Below are positions 25,402 to 32,773 of a DNA stretch of 64,000 bases, piece by piece. Location of the stretch: IMG/VR virus record IMGVR_UViG_3300022934_002729, positions 1 to 64,000 of that record, one strand, 5' to 3'. Source of the stretch: a virus. How positions within the stretch are numbered: position 1 is the first letter of the stretch; each line of letters starts with the position of its first letter. The position numbers were made by a program, and so were the translations under genes. The notes below the pieces were generated by a model. That model did not search any database and was not told where the DNA came from. It worked only from the letters and a program-made list of their open reading frames with translations.

Positions 25402-26449
25402 TCCATGCATTAATATTTCGTAAGCGACTTACTACATTTATATAATTTACTAACGTATCGTGATAGTCGATGTTATACTGTGACCGACTTGCCATATTTT
25501 CTAATTCTTGAAATCGATCAGTTAAATTAGGCCAAAGTGATTTACACGCATCGAGTTGGTGTAATGTATAATCAATTGCAACAGGTGGCATAGCACGTAA
25601 ACTAAAATGCTTAGGTTTTGTACATTCGTTGAAAACTATTTTTGTACGTGGCACACGTTCTCTAAATTCAGAGAACCATTCTGCCCAACTGCGAACTGTT
25701 AACATGTTAAATGGTTGTACAACAATGTTTACATTCATATCATCGCACAACTGTTCTTCTATTGCAGCATCTATATTGTCTTGTATTGTACGCCAATCTG
25801 CAGGGTAACGTATAAACTCTAATATATCTCCTGTGGCATCTAAACTGAGTGTTACACACATACGTTTAAATTTTGGTTTATATTTGCGTAAGAAAGGCAA
25901 CATGCGAGTAGCATTTGTTGTGACCCAAAGTTCGGTCTCACTTGTATTTGTTAAACTGTCTAAGAATTCTATACACTTTGGATCAATTGTAGGTTCGCCG
26001 CCTGCTACTTTTAATACTCGTAAATTAGATAAGTCTACAGGAACATTTACTGTTGTGTTTTCAAACTCACGTGGTGCATCTTTAAAGAACTTTTCCATCT
26101 CAGGATTATTGCGAACATAACTTTCAATTTTACTACTGTCTAATGGGCTACACATATTACATTGTAAGTTACAGTAATTGCTTGTACGTACATCAGCATA
26201 TACTATACCATTGGATCCATAATTATCTCGGTATTGATCAAACTTTTCTCTAAGTGTAGTTTTATGTAAACTTTGCTCTTGACATATTGCACAGTTTGGT
26301 ATATAGTTGTCACTGGCTGAGATTTGTTCAGCAGGAATACTAGGATCATACTCCTCGGGTGCCCACGTCTGTTGATACTGACAGCAAGGCGCAATGCGAT
26401 CTTGATTAGTTCTATAAAATATACCTATTTCTGGTGCACTGCACTTCAT
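25370..26449 (-). CDS. radical SAM protein with short N-terminal twitch module
   Basis: 359 residues, the shortest twitch-type member here. Cys3 (KCSAPEIGIFY), Cys22-Cys23 (APCCQYQ), Cys53-x2-Cys56 (NCAICQ), catalytic Cys93-x3-Cys97-x2-Cys100 (YCNLQCNMCSP), VAGGEPTIDP. It ends with VVSRLRNINAWTIHPAFEYL, again the R-N-x-x motif followed by a Pro. Overlaps the SGNH gene by ATGA, and its tail overlaps the plus-strand gene. Confidence 0.88.
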   Translation of the reverse strand: MKCSAPEIGIFYRTNQDRIAPCCQYQQTWAPEEYDPSIPAEQISASDNYIPNCAICQEQSLHKTTLREKFDQYRDNYGSNGIVYADVRTSNYCNLQCNMCSPLDSSKIESYVRNNPEMEKFFKDAPREFENTTVNVPVDLSNLRVLKVAGGEPTIDPKCIEFLDSLTNTSETELWVTTNATRMLPFLRKYKPKFKRMCVTLSLDATGDILEFIRYPADWRTIQDNIDAAIEEQLCDDMNVNIVVQPFNMLTVRSWAEWFSEFRERVPRTKIVFNECTKPKHFSLRAMPPVAIDYTLHQLDACKSLWPNLTDRFQELENMASRSQYNIDYHDTLVNYINVVSRLRNINAWTIHPAFEYLK

Positions 26450-27096
26450 ATTAATCCTTCTGGTTGTAAAAACTCTTTTTCGATCCAGTCTGCTACAAGT
26501 GCACTACCGTCAACACCCAAGTGTCCAAAATCGTCGATTTGTAATTGCTCAAAATTTTCAATTATATTTTCAATACAAGGATAATCAATTGGATCTTCTG
26601 TACGCCATTTAAATGCAAAATCACATTGTGACGCTAATCTTTCTGCTACGCCTTGATAATTTATAACATGGAATTCACCTGGAACTGTTTCATAATATTT
26701 TCTAATAAATGGAACTTTATTTTTACTATTACCAGGCCATCCAAATCTCGGTGTTCCTAACCATCCACTACTTGAAAAATCACACAATAATTCTAGTTCA
26801 TCACTATTCCAGAAAGTGTAATTTTCGCTGCGTTTAATGAAACAATGCTCAATACTATCCCATCCAGATGGCCATAGCGTTAATCTAAAAGGACTTGTTA
26901 ACTGTGCAATTACATAATCATATTCATCTATATTGTCTAAACAATATTGTGCCCATTGTATACTACTACCGCCTTTGCTTAAATCTAAAAATTGTAAATG
27001 TTTATGTCGTTGACTTAATATCCAACTCCAACTATTTTCATAAGGCATAGTATGACCTTGTGTAAAACTACACCCTAACGTTAGAATCTTTGTCAT
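26446..27096 (-). CDS. SGNH/GDSL-like hydrolase
   Basis: 216 residues. Block I is GCSFTQG (8-14), with Ser in the GDS position. A KGGSS turn matches block II, VIAQLTSPFR lies near block III, and DDFGHLGVDGSALVADWI provides the Asp...His of block V. SGNH proteins are esterases or O-acyltransferases acting on acyl groups of glycans and lipids. It sits between two radical SAM genes in one operon, as do the other two SGNH proteins of the window. Confidence 0.75.
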   Translation of the reverse strand: MTKILTLGCSFTQGHTMPYENSWSWILSQRHKHLQFLDLSKGGSSIQWAQYCLDNIDEYDYVIAQLTSPFRLTLWPSGWDSIEHCFIKRSENYTFWNSDELELLCDFSSSGWLGTPRFGWPGNSKNKVPFIRKYYETVPGEFHVINYQGVAERLASQCDFAFKWRTEDPIDYPCIENIIENFEQLQIDDFGHLGVDGSALVADWIEKEFLQPEGLI

Positions 27097-28171
27097 ATTT
27101 TATCTCATTATGATAAGCACGATTTTTAGCACAAGTTCTTATACAACGACTTACATGTAAGTTATGCCTTGGGTCAAAACTATCTGCTAGTGTTTGTTGA
27201 TAATAGTCAGTGTTTAATATTTCTTCAATACTGTATTGATTTAAATTATTCCAATTATTTGGAAATACACTATATTTGTCCATAATGCCATCTTTATTTT
27301 TAAATGCACTATCCCATAAAAAACAACAAGGCCAAAGTCTACTATCAGCACTTACAAAAATTTCTTTGTCATGATAATACTTGCAACTAATACTATTAAC
27401 AATTTCTTCGATTTGTTCTTGACTTTTATTTTCTTGTTGTATAAATTTATCTAACTCTTTTACAACTTCTATTTTACTATGTGCTTTTGCTCCAGTAGTA
27501 GTAATAACTTTTTCTTCTGTTACAACTTTCTTCTGAGCATGGTCTTTCTTTTTTATTTTTGCAACCCAATCATGAAAAGTATTACGCATTCCTGTTCTAG
27601 TAGCAAACCTAAAGTCTAATTCTTCAGCACGAGAACGTGCGGTTTCTAGTTCGTGTTCATTGTGATCAAACACAATATAAATCCAACTTGCTTCTGCACG
27701 TGAACCTGTACTGTGTCCACCGTCGCTGTATGCTTGCATGTTGCGATCAATAATATCATATACTGTGTTTACACGATATATGTGATTTGTTTCTTTATGA
27801 CCATCTACACAAAAATGCACTTTAAGTTGATCTCTATCGTGTTCACCACTTAACCGTCCTAGTTCATACCACCAGTCTGCACTGTTACGACCACCATTGG
27901 TACTGTAGTGTACACGCCCGCCATGTGCTAGCAACCATTTGGTAATCTCCATACAATCTGGGTTTACTATAGGATCTCCTAATACTCCGCATAGTTTAAA
28001 TATTTTGTTTTCGATGTGAAGACGATCTGGAAACCATGTACGTATTTGATCTATGGTTAAATTTTTTGGCTGTAGTATATCTAAGTTTTGTGTTCGGGCG
28101 CAACCAGGACATGCTGCATTACAATCACTTGAAATTTCTAATTCTACTCGTTCAATATTCATTATGTGCAT
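27068..28171 (-). CDS. radical SAM protein with C-terminal SPASM-type module
   Basis: 367 residues from the ATG at 28171; a second in-frame ATG at 28162 (MNIERVELEIS) matches the usual start of this subfamily. Cluster Cys17-x3-Cys21-x2-Cys24 (DCNAACPGCAR). LCGVLGDPIVNP replaces GGEP. A Lys/Glu-rich insert (about residues 205-260) separates the core from the SPASM Cys set (SCKYYH, WPCCFLW, RCIRTCAKN). Overlaps the SGNH gene by 29 nt. Related to the gene at 29514. Confidence 0.88.
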   Translation of the reverse strand: MHIMNIERVELEISSDCNAACPGCARTQNLDILQPKNLTIDQIRTWFPDRLHIENKIFKLCGVLGDPIVNPDCMEITKWLLAHGGRVHYSTNGGRNSADWWYELGRLSGEHDRDQLKVHFCVDGHKETNHIYRVNTVYDIIDRNMQAYSDGGHSTGSRAEASWIYIVFDHNEHELETARSRAEELDFRFATRTGMRNTFHDWVAKIKKKDHAQKKVVTEEKVITTTGAKAHSKIEVVKELDKFIQQENKSQEQIEEIVNSISCKYYHDKEIFVSADSRLWPCCFLWDSAFKNKDGIMDKYSVFPNNWNNLNQYSIEEILNTDYYQQTLADSFDPRHNLHVSRCIRTCAKNRAYHNEIKYDKDSNVRV

Positions 28172-28175
28172 ACTT

Positions 28176-28183
28176 TATTTATT
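28176..28183 (-). promoter_or_regulatory. late-type promoter box AATAAATA (minus)
   Basis: Minus-strand AATAAATA, 4 nt before the ATG at 28171 or 13 nt before the ATG at 28162. It shares one base pair with the plus-strand box at 28183-28190. Confidence 0.5.
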
Positions 28184-28190
28184 ATAAATA
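28183..28190 (+). promoter_or_regulatory. late promoter box TATAAATA (perfect T4 consensus), leaderless spacing
   Basis: TATAAATA is the exact T4 late consensus and ends 5 nt before the ATG at 28196. Back to back with the minus-strand AATAAATA box, so one 15-bp element could drive both directions. Confidence 0.7.
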
Positions 28191-28195
28191 TATGC

Positions 28196-29563
28196 ATGAG
28201 TATAAGACGAGACAGATTTCAGTGGCATAAACAAGTAACTGAAGAATTTGATTTACCAAATTTTTGTGCAAGCCCGTGGAACAGTTTACATGAAGGTCCG
28301 CAAGGATTAGTTAGTACATGTTGTAAAACACGAGAACCTATAGGTTGGAGTAGCAAACAATCATTTGAAAATATGTATAATAGTGAACATGCTAAAAGCG
28401 TCAGATCAGAGTTTTTACGTGGAGGTAGACCTGCGCAATGTGCAAGTTGTTGGGTACAAGAATCGAACGGTGAGCCTAGTTTAAACAGAGTTCACGGCAG
28501 TGATATGAGCAGTATGCCAATACTTAAAGAACTTGTAGAAAACACAGACGAAGATGGTACACTGAATATACACAAGCCTGAGTGGTTAGATCTGTTATGG
28601 ACAAGTAAATGTAACTTTGCGTGTTTAGGATGCAGTCCAGAACTTAGTAGTACTATTAATAACAAATATAAAAATGAATTTGCAATACTAAACGGCGAAG
28701 ATCCTAAAAATTATCACAGTAATATGACCAACTGGGATAACGGAACACAACACAAATTAGATTATGTATTACGGCATTCAGATACTATCCGAAGTATACA
28801 CTTAAATGGTGGCGAGCCATGGATGGCAGAAGAAACATATGAACTATTAGAAGAACTACTAAAACGAGGACTACATAAAACAATACAAATATGGAGTCAT
28901 ACAAACGGCAGCATTACAAGAAGTTACAAAGGAAAAGATATTATATCAGATTATCTTGTGCACTGGGGAGATAATTGTAAAGTTACCATGAGCAATGATG
29001 GATTTGGTAGTGTCGGTGAATATGTTCGTTATGGATACAAAGATAAGAAATGGTTAGAAACATATCATAAAGTTAGAGATGCGGGTGTAAACTTAGGAAT
29101 ACAAACTTGTTGGAATATGTTTAATGCTTTAAACTTAGATGAACTAGGAGAGTGGATTATGGATAACTGTCCTGGTAACCCACGCCTTCCGTCACCATAT
29201 AATTTAGCAGATGGTAGTTTAACTATTTGGAATAACAGAACAACACAACCTTGTATGTTAAACTATATACCAGAACTGCAGCAACGTAGCATTGCTGTAC
29301 TACAAAAACTCGAAAAAAGTAAAGTACATCCGTATAGTTGGAGAGAGTATATACCACGGTGGATAAAATGGCAGCAACAAGATCTTAGTAAGTACAAAGC
29401 AGATAATTATAAAAATTTACTAAGTTGGAAACGTGGTATAGATGCAATGGACCTTGCTCGTGGAACGGATTTGTGCACAAGCGTTCCGTTGCTAACTCCG
29501 TTATATGAATATGCTACTGAAATTGAGCGCCAAATGGATCAAACTCAGATCCACACTTCATAG
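28196..29563 (+). CDS. radical SAM protein with N-terminal twitch module
   Basis: 455 residues from the ATG at 28196 (a GTG at 28166 is excluded by the promoter position). Cys24 (FCASPWNSLHEGPQG), Cys42-Cys43 (STCCKT), Cys82-x2-Cys85 (QCASCW); catalytic Cys139-x3-Cys143-x2-Cys146 (KCNFACLGCSP); LNGGEPWM. The strand usually reading SIDG is TMSNDGFGSVGEYVRYG. Another lone plus-strand gene; its tail overlaps the convergent radical SAM gene by 50 nt. Confidence 0.9.
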   Translation: MSIRRDRFQWHKQVTEEFDLPNFCASPWNSLHEGPQGLVSTCCKTREPIGWSSKQSFENMYNSEHAKSVRSEFLRGGRPAQCASCWVQESNGEPSLNRVHGSDMSSMPILKELVENTDEDGTLNIHKPEWLDLLWTSKCNFACLGCSPELSSTINNKYKNEFAILNGEDPKNYHSNMTNWDNGTQHKLDYVLRHSDTIRSIHLNGGEPWMAEETYELLEELLKRGLHKTIQIWSHTNGSITRSYKGKDIISDYLVHWGDNCKVTMSNDGFGSVGEYVRYGYKDKKWLETYHKVRDAGVNLGIQTCWNMFNALNLDELGEWIMDNCPGNPRLPSPYNLADGSLTIWNNRTTQPCMLNYIPELQQRSIAVLQKLEKSKVHPYSWREYIPRWIKWQQQDLSKYKADNYKNLLSWKRGIDAMDLARGTDLCTSVPLLTPLYEYATEIERQMDQTQIHTS

Positions 29564-30596
29564 CACAAACGCCTAATTTTCCGTTTTCTACACTGTCTAG
29601 TTTCCAACTGTCTTCTATACTTTGTAATATGCCGCTATTAAATACATCTTCTAATCTATTTTCAAGTGCACTAATTCCTAGTTTACCTCCGGCACGATCA
29701 ATATGATCCCATATTTGTTCTACACGGTAATCTTTATGCCACCATTTGTACATACGTCCAGCAGTCCAACAACAAGGCATCAATAATCCTTCTGCTGTAA
29801 TAAAAATATTACGTTCTTCGGCTACTTTACATTTAATACTACAACTATCATAGTAGTCACGCATACTTCCGTAAGACTTTTCAATTTCTTTTTGTTTTAG
29901 CAATGCTAAGTTTTGATTTTCAACTTTAGTTGGTTTAGCAATTGCTTGTGTTTGTTCACCTTTTCTATTACGTGCTTGATGTATATCTTTTTGTTGGCTA
30001 CTTGCTGTAAAGAATCGTGCACTTTTTTTCTTTTGGAAACGCTCAACACCCCATTCTGCTGCTAGTTCTTCTGCACGTTCAACTTGATGTTCGTTATGTC
30101 CAAACACAATGTAGTCCCAACGTGCTCTACCGCCAGCATCTATAAATGCTCGCATGTTACGTTCTACGTTAGCCCAGACAACATTCTGCCTGTATAAATG
30201 ATTAGTGTCACTAAGACCATCCACGCTAAAAATAACAGTACCCATTCTACCGTAGACTTGGGCAAGTTCACGCCACCACGTTTCATCTTTTGCTCCTGCG
30301 TTTGTATTCATGCTTAACCACATTGTGGGGTTGTGTTCTCTAAAATAACGGAATACTTCTAGTGTATCTCGTGCAACAATAGGATCACCTAAGTTGCCAC
30401 ACATGTACATTGTTTTTAATTGTGCAATAAACTCTGGTTCAAATATATGTTTACAATCTTCTAAACTTAATTCAGCATTGGTAATATGACGATTGTCAGG
30501 ACCACCGTTTTCATTGCGATCACACATAGGACATGCTGCTTGACATCGTTGCGTAATTTCTAAATGCACTGTAGTTATGTCTTTGTAGTTATACAT
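29514..30596 (-). CDS. radical SAM protein with C-terminal SPASM-type module
   Basis: 360 residues from the ATG at 30596, which overlaps the upstream TGA as TGATG. Cluster Cys18-x3-Cys22-x2-Cys25 (RCQAACPMCDR); YMCGNLGDPIVAR replaces GGEP; IFSVDGLSDTNHLYRQN follows. A basic, Gln/Lys-rich insert (about residues 190-245) precedes the SPASM Cys set (SCSIKCKVAE, MPCCWT, VCAMKCGSE). Closely related in layout to the gene at 27068. It is followed upstream by a 74-residue protein and a repeat-methyltransferase fusion. Confidence 0.88.
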   Translation of the reverse strand: MYNYKDITTVHLEITQRCQAACPMCDRNENGGPDNRHITNAELSLEDCKHIFEPEFIAQLKTMYMCGNLGDPIVARDTLEVFRYFREHNPTMWLSMNTNAGAKDETWWRELAQVYGRMGTVIFSVDGLSDTNHLYRQNVVWANVERNMRAFIDAGGRARWDYIVFGHNEHQVERAEELAAEWGVERFQKKKSARFFTASSQQKDIHQARNRKGEQTQAIAKPTKVENQNLALLKQKEIEKSYGSMRDYYDSCSIKCKVAEERNIFITAEGLLMPCCWTAGRMYKWWHKDYRVEQIWDHIDRAGGKLGISALENRLEDVFNSGILQSIEDSWKLDSVENGKLGVCAMKCGSEFDPFGAQFQ

Positions 30597-30820
30597 CAAT
30601 CATCCATTATTAATTTAATATCTTTACCTGGACCGTAACGACTAGGCAAATCTCCATATTCTTCAACATACCATTCGATAACTGCTTTGTACCATAAATG
30701 ACTATTATGGTGTGCAAGTTTATTAAACTTGTAAATGTTATTGTTAGTGGCTTGCATAGTGCTCAATGCACGTGCTGCTTCTTTTTGCAGTTCTCTTACT
30801 GATAAATCATTTATATCCAA
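30596..30820 (-). CDS. small hypothetical protein
   Basis: 74 residues. Helical N-terminus (LSVRELQKEAARALSTMQ), then HHNSHLWYKAVIEWYVEEYG and a C-terminal DLPSRYGPGKD stretch. No Cys and no known motif. It overlaps the methyltransferase fusion by 14 nt and the SPASM radical SAM gene by 3 nt, so it is translationally coupled to both. It could be a small partner or substrate; no evidence beyond position. Confidence 0.6.
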   Translation of the reverse strand: MDINDLSVRELQKEAARALSTMQATNNNIYKFNKLAHHNSHLWYKAVIEWYVEEYGDLPSRYGPGKDIKLIMDD

Positions 30821-31940
30821 TTAACATAAACCTCGTATATTTTGGTAGTTTTAATTCGCCACTGTATAACAGTTGACTCATAGGAGCCATTTTTTTAAAC
30901 TCTTGTACGTTACTTACACAATTTACATGCTCGTCAATTTCATAATAATTATTACTTTGTAATACTACTAATTTACCTTTAGGTATTTTAGCATACCAAT
31001 CTTTAAAATTTTCTATATGCTCGCAACTTGTGTTGATAATTGTAGTCGGTATATCATGTATCGGTTTGCTCATCCTGTTGTTAGCATTACTCCAACACTG
31101 CCAAGTATGCTCATTATAATCAACATCTATAATATCTTGCGTAATACTTTTAAATTTCCAACTATCAACAAACCAAGGCTTATTAAATGTTTCTGCAATA
31201 TCTACACAACTTGGATCAATATCAAACGATCTAACTTTATCCAACTTAATATTACTCTCAAATAACATAGTTGCTAGTGTAGCATACCAACCTGCACACA
31301 AATATACTGTGCCTAACTCTACGTTTGCTTTTTTAAGTTCTTGTATCAGCCACAGTTTACTTTGTAATTGTCCTCTACTAAAACAATCTTTGTCTATTTC
31401 TATATCGTTGACGAAGAAACTTTTGAATGCTGTTGTGAACTGTGTGTCTATATAACCTTCTAGTATTGGCCAAAGTTTCCATTCGTTTTCTTCTGTTATT
31501 AATTTACGCAAATTATCATTTCCGATTAATCTAAAAATACTGCGCAAATTTTTATTAACAATTGCAGTTCGGTATGTGTTTACAACTTCGTCATCTTCTG
31601 GAAATAATCTGAATAGACTATATAAATTATTTTCAACAACTGCTCTACGAAGGTCATCACTGTGCCCAGAAACAGGATATTCTTCCATCAATCTAAAAAT
31701 ACTATGTAAATTTTCTTCAATAACTGCCTTGCGTATTTCTTCGTACTCATCAGTTTCGCCACACAATCTGAATATGCTACTCAAATCACGATCAATGACT
31801 GCTCTACGTAGGTCAGCAAGTTCGTCTATTTCTGGATATAGTAATTCATATCTATCCAGAAGTTCGTGTATTAGCAGTGTTGGCTTGTCAACTGTAGTTT
31901 CTTCAACAATGTCTGGCATATCAACTCGTATTAGTTTCAA
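30807..31940 (-). CDS. helical-repeat / methyltransferase fusion, TTG start
   Basis: 377 residues. Residues 44-160 contain four clear copies and one weak copy of a motif like LRRAVxxxNLxSIFRL, spaced 21-28 residues apart, which predicts a helical-hairpin array. The C-terminal half is a class I SAM methyltransferase-like Rossmann domain (TVYLCAGWYATLATMLFE; VRSFDIDPSCVDIAETF; PTTIINTSCEH). The start is TTG at 31940, forming TTGA with the upstream stop and preceded by GAGGAAG; an ATG seven codons later is an alternative. The repeats may bind a protein or sugar partner. Confidence 0.75.
   Translation of the reverse strand: MKLIRVDMPDIVEETTVDKPTLLIHELLDRYELLYPEIDELADLRRAVIDRDLSSIFRLCGETDEYEEIRKAVIEENLHSIFRLMEEYPVSGHSDDLRRAVVENNLYSLFRLFPEDDEVVNTYRTAIVNKNLRSIFRLIGNDNLRKLITEENEWKLWPILEGYIDTQFTTAFKSFFVNDIEIDKDCFSRGQLQSKLWLIQELKKANVELGTVYLCAGWYATLATMLFESNIKLDKVRSFDIDPSCVDIAETFNKPWFVDSWKFKSITQDIIDVDYNEHTWQCWSNANNRMSKPIHDIPTTIINTSCEHIENFKDWYAKIPKGKLVVLQSNNYYEIDEHVNCVSNVQEFKKMAPMSQLLYSGELKLPKYTRFMLIGYK
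31461..31811 (-). repeat. in-gene tandem repeat (LRRAV...IFRL units)
   Basis: Five degenerate units at residues 44, 69, 97, 123 and 144 of the methyltransferase fusion. Invariant features are the leading Leu/Ile-Arg, the Asn/Asp-Leu pair and the closing Ile/Leu-Phe-Arg-Leu; the fifth unit has lost most of these. Confidence 0.8.
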
Positions 31941-32653
31941 GTATCTTCCTCTAATGATAATTCAAACTGTTCACGTAACCAGTCAAAGTCATTTATAAGT
32001 TTTAATACTTTATCATTTTTACGATAATGTGTTCCAAAATCACGTCCTTGATTTGCACCCATAATAGCATACTCGCCATATTTTTTATTTTTTCCTCGAG
32101 TGCACCAAATATCTAATCTGTATTGATTATCAATGTTATCTCCATTTGGAATAATACTACTCGCAAGTTTTGTACATTCTCTAAATGCACTTTTCCATGA
32201 ATCAAATGGACTAGTATTGAATGCTGTAATATTACTAATACCAAATTGAGGTACAAAAGGACAACCCAAACTTGTACTCATATCAACGTTCCATGTACGT
32301 GCTTCTAACAATTGCTTACGTGGAAATAATTTAACACCACCGTATCCGTAAAGTAAGTCATTTACCGGATTACGACTGCGCCAAGTATATATGCAGTCTG
32401 TCTGTGGAAAGTGTCCATATTCTAATTTTGTACTTTTTGGTGTAAATTCAAAATTAAAAGTTTCTTCTATAATTGCATCTGCATCAACTACATAAAAATT
32501 GTTTGTTTCGGCAATTGTTGCAGCCGCCTGATGTGCTTTTAAAATGCCTTTTACTCCCTCAACACGCTTTGCATGGGGAGCAAACATTTTTAGTATTTCA
32601 AAATGATCATCTGCGGTTTCTTCGTAATAACTAATTTGAACAACATCTAACAT
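31937..32653 (-). CDS. glycosyltransferase-like protein
   Basis: 238 residues. A D-x-D motif at 57-59 (FYVVDADAII) fits a GT-A metal/nucleotide-sugar site. DLLYGYGGVKLFPR and the late FDSWKSAFRECTKLA segment are shared with the larger protein at 52516-53499, so the two are paralogues. The N-terminal DVVQISYYEETADD strand is like that protein's DIVYISYDEPNADE. Probable nucleotide-sugar-dependent transferase; donor and acceptor unknown. Overlaps the downstream fusion gene by ATGA-type spacing. Confidence 0.65.
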   Translation of the reverse strand: MLDVVQISYYEETADDHFEILKMFAPHAKRVEGVKGILKAHQAAATIAETNNFYVVDADAIIEETFNFEFTPKSTKLEYGHFPQTDCIYTWRSRNPVNDLLYGYGGVKLFPRKQLLEARTWNVDMSTSLGCPFVPQFGISNITAFNTSPFDSWKSAFRECTKLASSIIPNGDNIDNQYRLDIWCTRGKNKKYGEYAIMGANQGRDFGTHYRKNDKVLKLINDFDWLREQFELSLEEDT

Positions 32654-32656
32654 TTT

Positions 32657-32773
32657 TTACTCATATATAAAAGGATCTTTCTTTTTTAGTTCTTCTAAAC
32701 GTTTTTTAAATTGTTTTTTTCGTTTATACCATGTCCATGGCCATAGTATAAAATTTTTTATTCTGGTAAACAT
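32657..32773 (-). CDS. 38-residue basic protein next to the carbamoyltransferase
   Basis: Starts at ATG 32773, overlapping the end of the carbamoyltransferase by 16 nt, and ends just before the glycosyltransferase-like gene. An aromatic hydrophobic N-terminal half (IKNFILWPWTWYKRKK) is followed by a highly charged helix (KKRLEELKKKDPFIYE). Small proteins of this type ending in DPFIY recur, in my recollection, beside carbamoyltransferases. The hydrophobic-then-basic layout suggests a membrane-surface peptide that may anchor or assist the enzyme; that part is inference. Confidence 0.7.
   Translation of the reverse strand: MFTRIKNFILWPWTWYKRKKQFKKRLEELKKKDPFIYE

Noticed and set aside
28166-28195. 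GTG start at 28166 for the radical SAM gene
   Set aside because: It would include the perfect TATAAATA box in the coding sequence; the ATG at 28196 is at the exact late-promoter spacing.
31576-31998. Plus-strand Ser/Leu-rich repetitive ORF
   Set aside because: It is the antisense shadow of the LRRAV...IFRL repeat in the methyltransferase fusion.
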